64,000 nt of DNA. Origin: Leifsonia sp. 1010. GTDB taxonomy: Bacteria > Actinomycetota > Actinomycetes > Actinomycetales > Microbacteriaceae. The position numbers and the translations under genes are program-made. The notes under the pieces are model-generated. The model did not search any database. It had not been told where the DNA came from and saw only the letters and a program-made list of their open reading frames with translations. Positions 8,859-18,432 of this stretch are shown here, one piece after another. The stretch lies in NCBI RefSeq assembly GCF_031455295.1, contig NZ_JAVDSL010000001.1:1860001-1924000 (forward strand), given 5' to 3'. Within the stretch, counting starts at the first letter, position 1. Each line of letters opens with the position of its first letter.

Positions 8859-9362
8859 TCACAGCTGGGCTTGCAGGGCCTGGTTCTTCTGCTCGACGCT
8901 CGCCTCGAGGTCGGCGGCGAAGCGCGCGAGAGCGTCGGCGAGGGCGTCGTCGGAGGTGGCCAGGATCTTGACGGCGAGGAGGCCCGCGTTGCGTGCGCCG
9001 CCGATGGAGACGGTCGCGACCGGCACTCCGGCGGGCATCTGGACGATGGAGAGCAGGGAGTCGAGTCCGTCGAGGCGGGCGAGCGGCACCGGGACGCCGA
9101 CGACGGGGAGGGTCGTGACCGCGGCCAGCATGCCGGGAAGATGCGCTGCGCCGCCCGCTCCGGCGATGATCACCCGGACGCCGCGTCCGGCCGCCTCCTT
9201 GCCGAAGGCGATCATCTTCTCCGGGGTGCGGTGGGCCGAGACGACCTCGACCTCGTGCGCGACGCCGAACTCGGTGAGCAGGCGCGAAGCCTCCTGCATG
9301 ACCGTCCAGTCGGAGTCCGATCCCATGACGACGGAGACCAGCGGTGACGTGGATGCAGGCAT
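8859..9362 (-). CDS. purE: N5-carboxyaminoimidazole ribonucleotide mutase
   Basis: 167 residues, full length for class I PurE, which converts N5-CAIR to CAIR. Visible motifs are VVMGSDSDW (residues 11-19), [22 protein letters not shown] and the GGARNAGL loop. The frame stays open to 9452, but those extra codons do not resemble PurE. A TACCAT box (9375-9370) seven bases upstream supports a leaderless start at the ATG of 9362; an ATG at 9371 is the alternative. It lies 10 bases upstream of the LCP gene. Confidence 0.95.
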   Translation of the reverse strand: MPASTSPLVSVVMGSDSDWTVMQEASRLLTEFGVAHEVEVVSAHRTPEKMIAFGKEAAGRGVRVIIAGAGGAAHLPGMLAAVTTLPVVGVPVPLARLDGLDSLLSIVQMPAGVPVATVSIGGARNAGLLAVKILATSDDALADALARFAADLEASVEQKNQALQAQL

Positions 9363-9490
9363 AGCGAACATGGTAGGTGCCGCCTGCCATGTGGCCGTGC
9401 CGCCACGCGGATGGCCGCTCTCTCGCATCCAGCTGACCCCTGAACGGGTCACAGGAACTGCCCAGGGCCGATGGGTACCGTCGCCCGCCT

Positions 9491-10759
9491 ATGACGGGTA
9501 CAGGTGTAACGGTGGCAGACAAGACGAAACAGACGACGGGCGGCCGTTTGGCCGCGCTGGACGGTCTGCGCGGCATCGCCGCGGTGGTCGTCCTGCTGCA
9601 CCATGCCATGTACACGAACCCGGACTTCCCGGGCGCTCCGGGCACCGGGTCCGCGCCGACCGGATCTGCGATGTGGTGGATCAGCTACACGCCGCTGAAG
9701 CTCGCGACCGCCGGTGTCGAGTCGGTCATCGTCTTCTTCGTGCTCTCCGGCCTGGTGGTCACGCTTCCCGTGATCCGCCACCGCGGTTTCGACTGGGTCG
9801 CCTACTTCCCTCGCCGCGCCGTCCGGCTGCTGGTCCCGGTCATGGCGTCCGTCCTGCTGGCCGCCGTCTGGGTGATGGCCATCCCGCAGGTGTCCACCCA
9901 GCCGAAGGGCACCTGGCTGAGCAGCTCCTCCACGCCGAACTTCAGCTGGGAGTACATCGTCAAGGCCTGGGACCTCCTGGGCGGCGACGGGCAAATCAAC
10001 AACCCGCTGTGGTCGCTCCGCTGGGAGCTGCTGTTCTCGCTCGCCCTGCCGATCTTCGCGGTGGCGGCCCTCGCCGTGCGGAAGTGGTGGATGGGCGCCC
10101 TGGCCGCCGCGTGCGCCTTCACCTACCTGGGCGTGCACGCCGATTCCGGTGCGCTGCAGTACCTGCCGGCGTTCTTCGTCGGCGCGGTCATCGCGGTCCG
10201 CCTCGAGGCGGTGCGCAACGTCGCCGACCGCATCAACACGCACTGGTACCGCCACCCGCTGTGGGCAGCGCTCACCGTGGCCAGCATGCTGCTGCTGATC
10301 GCCCCCTGGCTGGTCGGGCCGAACGTCGGCGAGATCCCCGAGCTCGAGCCGGTGCTGAAGGGACTGGTGCCGCTCGCCGCGGCCGGGCTCGTGGTGGCAG
10401 CGCTCGGCTGGAAGCCGCTCCGCGCCGTGCTCGACACGCGCCCGGTGCAGTTCACCGGGACGATCTCGTTCAGCCTCTACCTCGTGCACGTGCCGATCCT
10501 GATCTTCAGCACCTACCTGTTCGCGGACGAGCCCTGGTACGTGCCTCTGCTCTTCGGCATCCCGGTCGCGGTCGTTGTGGCCGTCGGCTTCACCTGGCTG
10601 ATCGAGAAGCGCAGCCACGGCTGGTCGAAGGCCGTCGGCAACTGGGCGTCCGACCGGTACCGCACCTGGTTCGGCCGTGACGACGAGACCGACGAGCGAG
10701 CGTCGGGGGCGACGGCCGACGAGCGCACTGCGCAGGAGGCGGGTCAGAGGTCGGCGTGA
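9491..10759 (+). CDS. Acyltransferase 3 family membrane protein
   Basis: 422 residues with about ten membrane helices. The N-terminal family signature is clear: LAALDGLRGIAAVVVLLHH with the putative catalytic His, then FFVLSG and a basic FPRRAVRL segment. NPLWSLRWELLF, FTGTISFSLYLVHVP and the hydrophilic C-terminus (about 385-422) are also typical. Such enzymes acetylate or otherwise acylate exported polysaccharide or wall sugars, so this may decorate the glycan of the adjoining locus. The start is uncertain: the ATG at 9491 follows a TACCGT box by nine bases, and GTG codons follow at 9506 and 9512. The last 16 bases overlap the convergent glycosyltransferase gene. Confidence 0.88.
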   Translation: MTGTGVTVADKTKQTTGGRLAALDGLRGIAAVVVLLHHAMYTNPDFPGAPGTGSAPTGSAMWWISYTPLKLATAGVESVIVFFVLSGLVVTLPVIRHRGFDWVAYFPRRAVRLLVPVMASVLLAAVWVMAIPQVSTQPKGTWLSSSSTPNFSWEYIVKAWDLLGGDGQINNPLWSLRWELLFSLALPIFAVAALAVRKWWMGALAAACAFTYLGVHADSGALQYLPAFFVGAVIAVRLEAVRNVADRINTHWYRHPLWAALTVASMLLLIAPWLVGPNVGEIPELEPVLKGLVPLAAAGLVVAALGWKPLRAVLDTRPVQFTGTISFSLYLVHVPILIFSTYLFADEPWYVPLLFGIPVAVVVAVGFTWLIEKRSHGWSKAVGNWASDRYRTWFGRDDETDERASGATADERTAQEAGQRSA

Positions 10760-11892
10760 AGCTGCCAGACCCGCTCGGCGGAGTCACGCCAGCTGAACGC
10801 GCGCGCACGGTCGGAGGCGAGCACCCGGAGACGGGCGCTCAACTCGGCGTCTGACAGCACGCGGCCGATGGCGGCTGCGAGACGCTCGGCATACGGTTCG
10901 TCGTCCTCACCCGGAGCGGGACGCTCGACCAGCACGCTCGCGCCTGCGGCGACCTCGACGAGGGCGGCGTCATCCGAGTGGATGACGGGCAGACCGAACT
11001 TGAATGCCTCCACGATGGGGAGGCCGAACCCTTCGGCGACGCTCGGGTACACGAAGAGCGTCGCACGGTCGAGGGCGACGGCCAGGTCTCCGTCGTCGAG
11101 GCGGCCGAGCGGGCGCACACGATCCTCCGGAAGTCCGGCGGCCGCGGCGACCCCCGTCGCGGAGCTTTCGCCGACGCGGTCGCGTCCCGCGATCAGCAGG
11201 GGAATGCCCTGCGCCTCGGGGCGCGCGATCGCGCGGATCAGGGGCGCGATGCCCTTCCGCGGCTCGACCGTGCCGAGCGTGAACGCGTACCGCTCGGGGA
11301 GATCCAGGCGCGCCGCGCGCTCGTCGGCGTCGGCCGGCAGGCGCAGGGCGGTGGCGGGAGCCCCGCCGATCACGCGGATGCGGTCGCCGAAGTCGAGGTA
11401 CTCGCCGAGCCGGTCGGCGACGGCGTGGGTCGGCACGACGATCGCGTCGGCGTGCTTCCTGGCACGCTTCGCCATCGTCTTCGTCCAGATCGTCGCCGCG
11501 GACCCGAGCGATTCGGGATGCGTCCACGCGAGAGTGTCGTGGATGGTGACCGCGATCTGCTGCGGGGTGTCCAGCTGCACGTGCTTCTTCAGCGGTGCGA
11601 GAAGGGTCGGAGCGTGCAGCATCCCGGGCGGGCCGCCGACCGACAGACCCGACTGCCAGGCCAGGGCCAGCTCCCGCCGGGCGAGCGGCAGGCGGGTGAC
11701 AGCAGCGACACCCGGAAGGCGGTCGCGGACCGCCTGCACCTGCTCGTCGCTCACGTGCGAGACGATCGCCTCGACATAGCAGTCTCGCGGCGCCGTGGCG
11801 ATGAGCTGACGGGTGAGCTCCTCCGTGTACCGGCGCGCGCCGCCGGGCTCGTCTCCGACGAGCTCGTCGACGATCACACGGAGAGTGGTCAT
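10744..11892 (-). CDS. Glycosyltransferase family 4
   Basis: 382 residues with the GT-B layout of family 4 enzymes. The N-terminal acceptor half has VIVDELVGDEPGGARRY. The C-terminal donor half has GTVEPRKGI and the EX7E-type element YPSVAEGFGLPIVEAFKFG. Retaining enzymes of this type use NDP sugars such as GDP-mannose. The ATG at 11892 overlaps the rmlD stop (ATGA), so it is the third gene of an rmlB-rmlD-GT operon; the open frame further upstream is shadow of rmlD. Placement with rhamnose genes suggests work on a rhamnose-containing glycan, but the sugar it transfers cannot be read from sequence. Confidence 0.9.
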   Translation of the reverse strand: MTTLRVIVDELVGDEPGGARRYTEELTRQLIATAPRDCYVEAIVSHVSDEQVQAVRDRLPGVAAVTRLPLARRELALAWQSGLSVGGPPGMLHAPTLLAPLKKHVQLDTPQQIAVTIHDTLAWTHPESLGSAATIWTKTMAKRARKHADAIVVPTHAVADRLGEYLDFGDRIRVIGGAPATALRLPADADERAARLDLPERYAFTLGTVEPRKGIAPLIRAIARPEAQGIPLLIAGRDRVGESSATGVAAAAGLPEDRVRPLGRLDDGDLAVALDRATLFVYPSVAEGFGLPIVEAFKFGLPVIHSDDAALVEVAAGASVLVERPAPGEDDEPYAERLAAAIGRVLSDAELSARLRVLASDRARAFSWRDSAERVWQLHADL

Positions 11893-12737
11893 TCCGCGAA
11901 GAGGCCTTCCGCCGTCGCCGCGGCGAGGGCGTCCTCCCACGGACGCAGGGGAGCGAGGCCGGCACGGGCCCAGCCGTCGTGGCCCAGCACCGAGTACGAG
12001 GGGCGCGGAGCCGGCCGGACGAAGGTCGAGCTGTCGGTGGGCTTCACGCGCTCCGGGTCGAGCCCGGCCTGCGCGAAGACCGCACGGGCGAACCCGTACC
12101 AGCTCGTCTGACCCGAGTTCGTGCCGTGGTACACCCCGGCCGGGGCATCGCTGTCGAGCAGCGCGACGATCTGCGCGGCGAGGTCGCCCGTCCACGTCGG
12201 CTGGCCGAGCTGGTCGTCGACCACGCTGACGCTCTCGTGGCTGCCCGCGAGCTTCACCATCGTCTTGGCGAAGTTCGGGCCGCCCGCGCCGTAGAGCCAG
12301 GCGGTGCGCACGACGAACGTGCCGTCGGGATGCGCCGCGAGCGCGAGCTCCTCGCCCGCGGCCTTCGTGCGGCCGTAGGCGTTGATCGGGTCGCGCGGGG
12401 TGTCTTCCGCGTACGGCTCCGTCGCGTGGCCGTCGAAGACGTAGTCGGTCGAGACCGTCACGAACCGTGCGCCGTTGCGTGCGGCGGCGATCGCGAGGTT
12501 CTCGGTGCCGAGCGCGTTGATGGCGTAGGCGTCGTCCTCGTGCGTCTCGGCGTCGTCGACCTTGGTGTAGGCCGAGGCGTTGACGATCACGTCGTGGCCG
12601 GCGGCGGCCGCGAGCACGGCGTCACGGTCGGTGACGTCGAGGTCGGCACGGGAGAGCGCCGTGACGTCGCGGTCGGCCAGCGCCTTCTGCAGGTCCTGGC
12701 CGAGCATCCCGGCCGCGCCGGCGATGAGGATGCGCAT
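11889..12737 (-). CDS. rmlD: dTDP-4-dehydrorhamnose reductase
   Basis: 282 residues. It carries out the last step of dTDP-L-rhamnose synthesis, reduction of dTDP-4-keto-L-rhamnose with NAD(P)H. The short-chain reductase features are GAAGMLG (7-13), STDYVFDG (96-103), and the catalytic pair in YGRTK (Y121, K125). RmlD-type sequence continues with RTAWLYG and the VVDDQLGQPTWTGDLA region. Its ATG shares one base with the rmlB stop, and its stop overlaps the start of the next glycosyltransferase gene, so the three genes are tightly coupled. Confidence 0.95.
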   Translation of the reverse strand: MRILIAGAAGMLGQDLQKALADRDVTALSRADLDVTDRDAVLAAAAGHDVIVNASAYTKVDDAETHEDDAYAINALGTENLAIAAARNGARFVTVSTDYVFDGHATEPYAEDTPRDPINAYGRTKAAGEELALAAHPDGTFVVRTAWLYGAGGPNFAKTMVKLAGSHESVSVVDDQLGQPTWTGDLAAQIVALLDSDAPAGVYHGTNSGQTSWYGFARAVFAQAGLDPERVKPTDSSTFVRPAPRPSYSVLGHDGWARAGLAPLRPWEDALAAATAEGLFAE

Positions 12738-13726
12738 CAGTTGTCGAGCGCGGCGCGGGCCTTCAGCGGCTCCCACCACGCGCGGTTGTCGCGGTACCAC
12801 TGCACCACATCGGCGAGGCCCTGCTGGAACGGCACCAGCGGCTCGTAGCCCAGCTCGGACTGGATCTTCGAGATGTCGACCGAGTAGCGGAGGTCGTGGC
12901 CGAGCCGGTCGGCGACGCGGTCGACGTACGACCAGTCCTTGCCGGTGGCGTCGAGCAGCAGCTGGGTGAGCTCCTTGTTGGTGAGCTCGGTGCCGCCGCC
13001 GATGTTGTAGATCTCGCCCGCGCGGCCGTTCACGAGCACCATCGCGATGCCGCGGGTGTGGTCGTCGACGTGGAGCCAGTCGCGGATGTTGTTGCCCTCG
13101 CCGTACAGCGGGACGTGCTTGTCGTCGATCAGGTTCGTGACGAACAGCGGGATGACCTTCTCGGGGAAGTGGTACGGCCCGTAGTTGTTGGAGCACCGCG
13201 TGATCGAGAGGTTGAGCCCGTGCGTGCGGAAGTAGCTGCGCGCGAGCAGGTCGCTTCCGGCCTTCGACGCCGAGTACGGCGAGTTGGGCTCGAGCGGGCG
13301 GTCCTCCGCCCACGAGCCCTCGGCGATCGAGCCGTAGACCTCGTCGGTCGAGACGTGCACGAAGCGCTTGAGGTTGTTGCGCAGCGCGGCGTCGAGCAGC
13401 TGCTGCGTGCCGAGGACGTTGGTCTCGACGAAGATGGAGGCGTCGCGCACGGAGCGGTCGACGTGCGACTCCGCCGCGAAGTGGACAACCGCATCCACCG
13501 TGGGGAACAGCTCGTCGAGCAGGCCGCCGTCGCGGATGTCGCCCTTCACGAAGGTGTAGCGAGGCGAGTCGGCCACCGGCGCCAGGTTGGCGAGGTTTCC
13601 GGAGTACGTGAGCGCGTCGAGCACGACCACCTCGGCGCCCTCCAGGCCCGGGTAGGCATCCTGCAGGGTGCGACGGACGAAGTTGGAGCCGATGAAACCG
13701 GCGCCGCCGGTGACGAGAATCTTCAT
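12737..13726 (-). CDS. rmlB: dTDP-glucose 4,6-dehydratase
   Basis: 329 residues. It is the second enzyme of the dTDP-rhamnose pathway, forming the 4-keto-6-deoxy intermediate with bound NAD. The dinucleotide motif GGAGFIGS is at 7-14, the catalytic TDE triad at T127-D128-E129, and the YSASK pair at Y151/K155. NYGPYHFPEKVIPLF and the substrate-binding GEGNNIRDWLHVDDH follow. First gene of a leftward operon with rmlD. A TAGGAT -10 box on the minus strand (13771-13766) is a plausible promoter. Confidence 0.96.
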   Translation of the reverse strand: MKILVTGGAGFIGSNFVRRTLQDAYPGLEGAEVVVLDALTYSGNLANLAPVADSPRYTFVKGDIRDGGLLDELFPTVDAVVHFAAESHVDRSVRDASIFVETNVLGTQQLLDAALRNNLKRFVHVSTDEVYGSIAEGSWAEDRPLEPNSPYSASKAGSDLLARSYFRTHGLNLSITRCSNNYGPYHFPEKVIPLFVTNLIDDKHVPLYGEGNNIRDWLHVDDHTRGIAMVLVNGRAGEIYNIGGGTELTNKELTQLLLDATGKDWSYVDRVADRLGHDLRYSVDISKIQSELGYEPLVPFQQGLADVVQWYRDNRAWWEPLKARAALDN

Positions 13727-13832
13727 GGGGATGTTGGGTGCCTTCTCCTACGATGGTCGCGAGCAATCCTAGCGAAAGTGTTCCCGGGCCACCTGAGACT
13801 CTGCAGCGCACCCCACGACGACTTGGAGACCG

Positions 13833-16800
13833 ATGACCCGCCGCGTCGACCTGATGGACATGCTCGCGCTCTCGCGCGACTTCCTGCGCGACCCCGCGAA
13901 GCGCCAGGCGCTGCGGGCCGCCGCCGCCGCGTATGACGCGCAGCGAGGTGCTGAGAGCGCCCCCGCGCCCGCCGACGTCGTCGAGCAGACGCCGGCCGCT
14001 CCCGTCCGCCCGTCGTCGCCGTATCGCGGGCTGACGCCGTTCTCGGAGTCGTTCCTGCACTGCACCATCGCCGACGCGGACGCCGCGCTCGACCTGGTGC
14101 TGCCCGAGCTGCATCCCGACGGCATCTTCGCCGGGGTGAAGACGGCGCTCGAGTTCGCGGCGGGGCTCGGCCGACGTCTCGGCCTGCCGGTCCGGATCGT
14201 CCTCCTCAAGCCGACGGACCAGGCCGACGCGATCCGCGCGCGCCTCGAAGCGTTCGGGATCGGCGACGCCGCCATCGTCTCCGGCGACGAGATCGACTCC
14301 GCGACGTTCTCGCGGTCCGATCTCTGGGTCGCGACGCACTGGTGGACTGCGCACGCCCTGGATGTCGCCGCGCGCACCGGCCGGATCGACGCGTCCGACG
14401 TCGTGTACCTCATCCAGGACTACGAGCCGGGATTCGTCGGCTGGTCGACGGACTCCGCGGTGGCCGAGTCGACGTACCGCGCTGGCTTCACCCCCGTGGT
14501 GAACTCCACGCCGGTCGCCGCCTACCTGGCCCGCAGCGGAGCGCCCGAGGTGGACCCGGACTTCGTGTTCGCGCCCTCCTTCGACCTCGACGCCCTGCGG
14601 GAGACGGCCGAGGCGCGTCGCCGGGCGGACACGGTGCGCATCTTCTTCTACGGTCGCACCGCGCGTCCGCGCAACATGTACGGGCTGGGGCTCGCGGCCC
14701 TGCGGTACGCCTCGCGCCGGCTGGCCGCCGAGGGCATCCCGGCGTCGTTCGTCATGGCCGGTGAGGACGGCCCTGATGTCGACCTCGACGGCGCCGTGCT
14801 GGTCAACCGCGGCGTGCTGACGCGCGACGACTACTTCGCCCTGCTCTCGGAGGTGGATGTCGGCCTGAGCCTGCAGGCCAGCCCGCACCCGAGCCACCCG
14901 CCGTTCGACCTGGCGATCTCGGGGGCCGTCTCGGTGACCAACGACGTGGACGGCGCTCGCGGCGGCCTCCACGAGCGCCTGCGCGCGGTCGAGGCGCGAC
15001 CGGACGTGCTCGGGGAGGCGCTCGTCGCCGCCGCCCGGCAGGCGCTCACCGAGGATCCGGGGGAGTGGGCGGCGCCCGCCGCCCTCGGCCGCCCCTTCGC
15101 CGAGGTCGTCGACGCTGTCGCCGCGGCGCTCGGCGATCGTCTCGGCCGAAGCGCCCGGCCCGTCGATGTCGCGGCGCCGGTGCCTGCGCGCGAGTCCGTC
15201 CCGTACAGGCCGGCGGCCGATTCCGGCGATCGGACCGACGGTTCGACCACCCTGACCGTCGACCCGAGCCGGGGAGTCGGCGACTCGTGGGCGTCGGAGG
15301 CGAACCGCCTGCTCTCCAGGGTGTCCACGCGCCACGCGCTCCTCCTCGACCCCGCCGTGCGGCTGGACGACGACGCGGCCGCCGAACTGCTGCGCGTCGC
15401 CGTCTCGACCGGTGCCGCGTTCGTCCAGCCCGTGATCGTGCGGGAGTCGGGGACCGTCGTGGACGCCGGGGCCGTCTTCGCCTCCCGCGGCGCCCCGCCC
15501 CTCCGGCTGTTCGAAGGGCACCTCCCCGCCGACCTGCCGGCGGGGGAGTCGCTCCCCGCTCGCGTCGTCGTCTCCCCAGCGGTCCTCGTCGACCTCGCCG
15601 TGTTCGACGGATTCGCCCCCGGAGAGCCGGCGGACGTCGCGCTCGCCCGGGCCAGCGTCGGGAGCGGCGCCGTCGTCGCCCTGCGCGCACGCGCCGAGGT
15701 CGCCGACGCCCACAGCCGCCGGCTGGTCGCCTCGCCTTCCAGCCGCACGGCCTGGAGCGGGCTGCCGAGCGAGAGCCTGGTCGAGCCCACCCCGTCGGCG
15801 GTGTACGGGCACGCCGGGCTCGCCCTGGTCGGACTGGCGGGCGATCCGGTGCCGGACCTGCGCCGCCGCATCGTGCGCAACGACTTCGACGACGTGGCGC
15901 GTCGCGCCCGGCCGATCCTGGTGCGCGAGGCCGAGCAGGGCCCGGCCGACGCATCCCGCGCGCTGCGCTGGTCGATCCGCAGCGGCGCTCCGCTCGGCCC
16001 GGAGGGGCGGGTCTGGGGCGACACCTACTTCGCGGAGGACCTCGCCGCGGCCCTGCGCGAGCGCGGCCAGCAGGTCGTCATCGACACCCGGGAGTCGATG
16101 GTGCGGCCGGACTCCGACCACCTCGACGACGTGTCGATCGCGCTGCGCGGGCTCTACCGCCTGCCGACCAATCCGGCGGCCGTCAACATCCTCTGGGTCA
16201 TCAGCCACCCCGAGCTCGTGACGCTCGACGAGATCGAGAGCTACGACCTGGTCTTCGCGGCCGGGCCGCGGTGGGCGGAGCGGATGGATGCGCTGTCGGC
16301 GGTCCCCGTGCGTCCTCTGCTGCAGGCCACCTCGCCGGCACGCTTCAGTCCTGAGAGGTCGGATCCGGCGCTGGCCTCCGACGTGCTCTTCGTCGGGAAG
16401 ACGCGCAACGTGTTCCGTCCCGTCGTGCGCGACGCCGTCGAGGCGGGAGCCGACCTGGCGGTGTACGGCGACGGATGGGAGCGGTTCATCGACCCGGCGC
16501 ACATCCGGGCCGAGTTCCTGGACAACGACCGGGCCTCCGCCGCCTACGCCAGCGCACGGATCGTGCTCAACGACCACTGGCACGACATGGCGGCGGAGGG
16601 ATTCCTCTCCAACCGGCTGTTCGACGCGGTCGCAAGCGGGGCGCGCGTCGTCACGGACCCGATCGACGGTCTCGAGATCTTCGGAGGTGCGGCCCGCGCC
16701 TACGCCTCGGTGGACGAGCTGCGCGAACTGATCAGCTCGGAGGCCGGCTGGCCCGACGGGCAGGCGATGGCGGCCATCGTCGAGAGCATCCGGCAGCAGC

Positions 16801-16916
16801 ACTCGTTCGGCGCCCGCGCGGACGTCCTGATCGAGGCCGCGCGCGAGACGGCGCGGCTGCTCAGGAGGCCCTTGCTAGACTCCTCGGGTGCAAATCCGCG
16901 AGCTCTCCATCCCTGA
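13833..16916 (+). CDS. Large two-domain glycosyltransferase (WsaF-like plus CgeB-like)
   Basis: 1027 residues. The N-terminal part (about 60-420) resembles WsaF-type rhamnosyltransferases: VYLIQDYEPGF, FFYGRTARPRNMYGLG and DVGLSLQASPHPSHPPFD. A middle segment (about 470-680) is not recognised; it resembles a GT2-like remnant without obvious catalytic residues. The C-terminal part (about 710-1000) has the layout of CgeB/Glyco_trans_1_2 proteins: VLFVGKTRN, YGDGWERF, VLNDHWHDMAAEGFLSNRLF. A TTGGAG ribosome site precedes the ATG. The final 29 bases overlap rmlC. It is probably a bifunctional rhamnan-assembly enzyme; the linkages are unknown. Confidence 0.8.
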   Translation: MTRRVDLMDMLALSRDFLRDPAKRQALRAAAAAYDAQRGAESAPAPADVVEQTPAAPVRPSSPYRGLTPFSESFLHCTIADADAALDLVLPELHPDGIFAGVKTALEFAAGLGRRLGLPVRIVLLKPTDQADAIRARLEAFGIGDAAIVSGDEIDSATFSRSDLWVATHWWTAHALDVAARTGRIDASDVVYLIQDYEPGFVGWSTDSAVAESTYRAGFTPVVNSTPVAAYLARSGAPEVDPDFVFAPSFDLDALRETAEARRRADTVRIFFYGRTARPRNMYGLGLAALRYASRRLAAEGIPASFVMAGEDGPDVDLDGAVLVNRGVLTRDDYFALLSEVDVGLSLQASPHPSHPPFDLAISGAVSVTNDVDGARGGLHERLRAVEARPDVLGEALVAAARQALTEDPGEWAAPAALGRPFAEVVDAVAAALGDRLGRSARPVDVAAPVPARESVPYRPAADSGDRTDGSTTLTVDPSRGVGDSWASEANRLLSRVSTRHALLLDPAVRLDDDAAAELLRVAVSTGAAFVQPVIVRESGTVVDAGAVFASRGAPPLRLFEGHLPADLPAGESLPARVVVSPAVLVDLAVFDGFAPGEPADVALARASVGSGAVVALRARAEVADAHSRRLVASPSSRTAWSGLPSESLVEPTPSAVYGHAGLALVGLAGDPVPDLRRRIVRNDFDDVARRARPILVREAEQGPADASRALRWSIRSGAPLGPEGRVWGDTYFAEDLAAALRERGQQVVIDTRESMVRPDSDHLDDVSIALRGLYRLPTNPAAVNILWVISHPELVTLDEIESYDLVFAAGPRWAERMDALSAVPVRPLLQATSPARFSPERSDPALASDVLFVGKTRNVFRPVVRDAVEAGADLAVYGDGWERFIDPAHIRAEFLDNDRASAAYASARIVLNDHWHDMAAEGFLSNRLFDAVASGARVVTDPIDGLEIFGGAARAYASVDELRELISSEAGWPDGQAMAAIVESIRQQHSFGARADVLIEAARETARLLRRPLLDSSGANPRALHP
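16876..16890 (+). promoter_or_regulatory. Leaderless promoter of rmlC inside the upstream gene
   Basis: TAGACT (16876-16881) lies six bases before the GTG at 16888 and inside the 3' coding end of the large glycosyltransferase gene. No ribosome-binding site is visible, which fits a leaderless rmlC-rmlA transcript. Confidence 0.55.
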
Positions 16917-17511
16917 CGCCTACGAAGTGACGCCGCAGCAGCATGCGGACGACCGCGGCGTCTTCTTCGAGTGGTACCGCTTCGACCGGCTGGAGGAGGC
17001 GGTCGGGCACCCCCTGAACCTGCGCCAGGCCAACAGCTCGGTCTCCAAGCGCGGTTCGGTGCGCGGCATCCACTTCGCGGACATCCCGCCGAGCCAGGCC
17101 AAGTACGTCACCGCCCCCAAGGGTGCGGTCCTCGACTTCGTCATCGACATCCGCGTCGGGTCGCCGACGTTCGGGAAGTGGGACAGCGTTCTGCTCGACG
17201 ACGTCGACCGCCGCGCTATCTACGTGGCCGAGGGCCTCGGGCACTGCTTCGTCGCACTCACGGAGGGCGCGACCGTCAGCTACCTCGTCACCGACACGTA
17301 CAACCCGACCCGCGAGCACGGCATCAACCCGCTCGACGCGGACATCGCCCTGCGCTTCCCGGACGAGGCGGGCGAGCCCCTGCTCTCCCCGAAGGACACC
17401 GACGCACCCGGCCTGCACGAGGCCGCCGAGGCGGGGCTCCTCCCGACGTGGGAGGCCGCACGCGCCTTCTACGCGTCACTCGACCAGGCAGCGAACCAGG
17501 GAGGCAAGTAA
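16888..17511 (+). CDS. rmlC: dTDP-4-dehydrorhamnose 3,5-epimerase
   Basis: 207 residues with a cupin fold. It epimerises C3 and C5 of the 4-keto sugar in the dTDP-L-rhamnose pathway. The active-site His is in RGIHF (H62), with KYV near 72-74 and a likely catalytic Tyr in SYLVTDTYN (Y132). FEWYRFDRLEEA and GLGHCFVALTEGA are family-typical. It starts 29 bases inside the preceding glycosyltransferase gene and ends three bases before rmlA. Confidence 0.94.
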   Translation: MQIRELSIPDAYEVTPQQHADDRGVFFEWYRFDRLEEAVGHPLNLRQANSSVSKRGSVRGIHFADIPPSQAKYVTAPKGAVLDFVIDIRVGSPTFGKWDSVLLDDVDRRAIYVAEGLGHCFVALTEGATVSYLVTDTYNPTREHGINPLDADIALRFPDEAGEPLLSPKDTDAPGLHEAAEAGLLPTWEAARAFYASLDQAANQGGK

Positions 17512-17514
17512 CCC

Positions 17515-18384
17515 ATGCGCGGAATCATCCTGGCCGGCGGATCCGGCACGCGGCTCTGGCCGATCACCAAGGGCATCTCGAAGCAGCTGATGCCGATCTA
17601 CGACAAGCCGATGATCTACTACCCGCTGTCGACGCTGATGATGGCGGGCATACGCGAGATCCTCATCATCACGACGCCGGAGTACAACGAGCAGTTCCAG
17701 GCGCTGCTCGGCGACGGATCGTCGCTCGGCATCCGGCTCGAGTACGCGGTCCAGCCGTCGCCCGACGGCCTGGCACAGGCCTTCATCATCGGCGAGGAGT
17801 TCATCGGCGACGAGTCCGTCGCGCTGGTGCTCGGCGACAACATCTTCCACGGCGCCGGCCTCGGCTCGTCGCTGCGCAACCACAACGACATCGATGGCGC
17901 GCTGATCTTCGCGTACCACGTCAGCAACCCGACGGCGTACGGCGTCGTCGAGTTCGACGACAGCTTCACCGCGCTCTCGATCGAGGAGAAGCCGACCACT
18001 CCGAAGAGCAACTACGCGGTCCCGGGCCTCTACTTCTACGACAACTCGGTGGTCGAGATCGCCAAGACGATCACGCCGAGTGCGCGCGGTGAGCTGGAGA
18101 TCTCGACCGTCAACGAGCGCTACCTCAACGCCTCGAAGCTGCAGGTGCAGGTGCTCGACCGCGGTACGGCGTGGCTCGACACCGGCACATTCGAGTCGAT
18201 GATGCAGGCGTCCGAGTACGTGCGCGTGATCGAGGATCGCCAGGGCTTCAAGGTCGGCTGCATCGAGGAGATCGCCTGGCGCGCCGGGTGGATCGATGAC
18301 GAGCAGCTCGCCGAGCTGGCCAAGCCGCTCGTGAAGAGCGGCTACGGCACGTACATCATGGCGCTGCTCGCAGCCGAGTCCTGA
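17515..18384 (+). CDS. rmlA: Glucose-1-phosphate thymidylyltransferase
   Basis: 289 residues, the usual length. It joins dTTP and glucose-1-phosphate to make dTDP-glucose, the entry step to dTDP-L-rhamnose. The nucleotide-binding start reads [18 protein letters not shown], with the pyrophosphorylase Lys in SKQLMP (K23). VLGDNIFHG, the YGVVEFD segment and GTAWLDTGT follow. A GGAGG ribosome site lies in the rmlC 3' end, so rmlC and rmlA are translated from one mRNA. With rmlB and rmlD on the other strand, all four pathway genes are present. Confidence 0.96.
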   Translation: MRGIILAGGSGTRLWPITKGISKQLMPIYDKPMIYYPLSTLMMAGIREILIITTPEYNEQFQALLGDGSSLGIRLEYAVQPSPDGLAQAFIIGEEFIGDESVALVLGDNIFHGAGLGSSLRNHNDIDGALIFAYHVSNPTAYGVVEFDDSFTALSIEEKPTTPKSNYAVPGLYFYDNSVVEIAKTITPSARGELEISTVNERYLNASKLQVQVLDRGTAWLDTGTFESMMQASEYVRVIEDRQGFKVGCIEEIAWRAGWIDDEQLAELAKPLVKSGYGTYIMALLAAES

Positions 18385-18432
18385 GGCTGCTCAGACCGTA
18401 GCGGCCCGACCGGCTTATTCGATCGGCTCGGC

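Noticed and set aside
11889-16802. A continuous leftward open frame of 1637 codons
   Set aside because: Only its 3' end (11889-12737) is the real rmlD gene. The rest is antisense to rmlB and the large glycosyltransferase.
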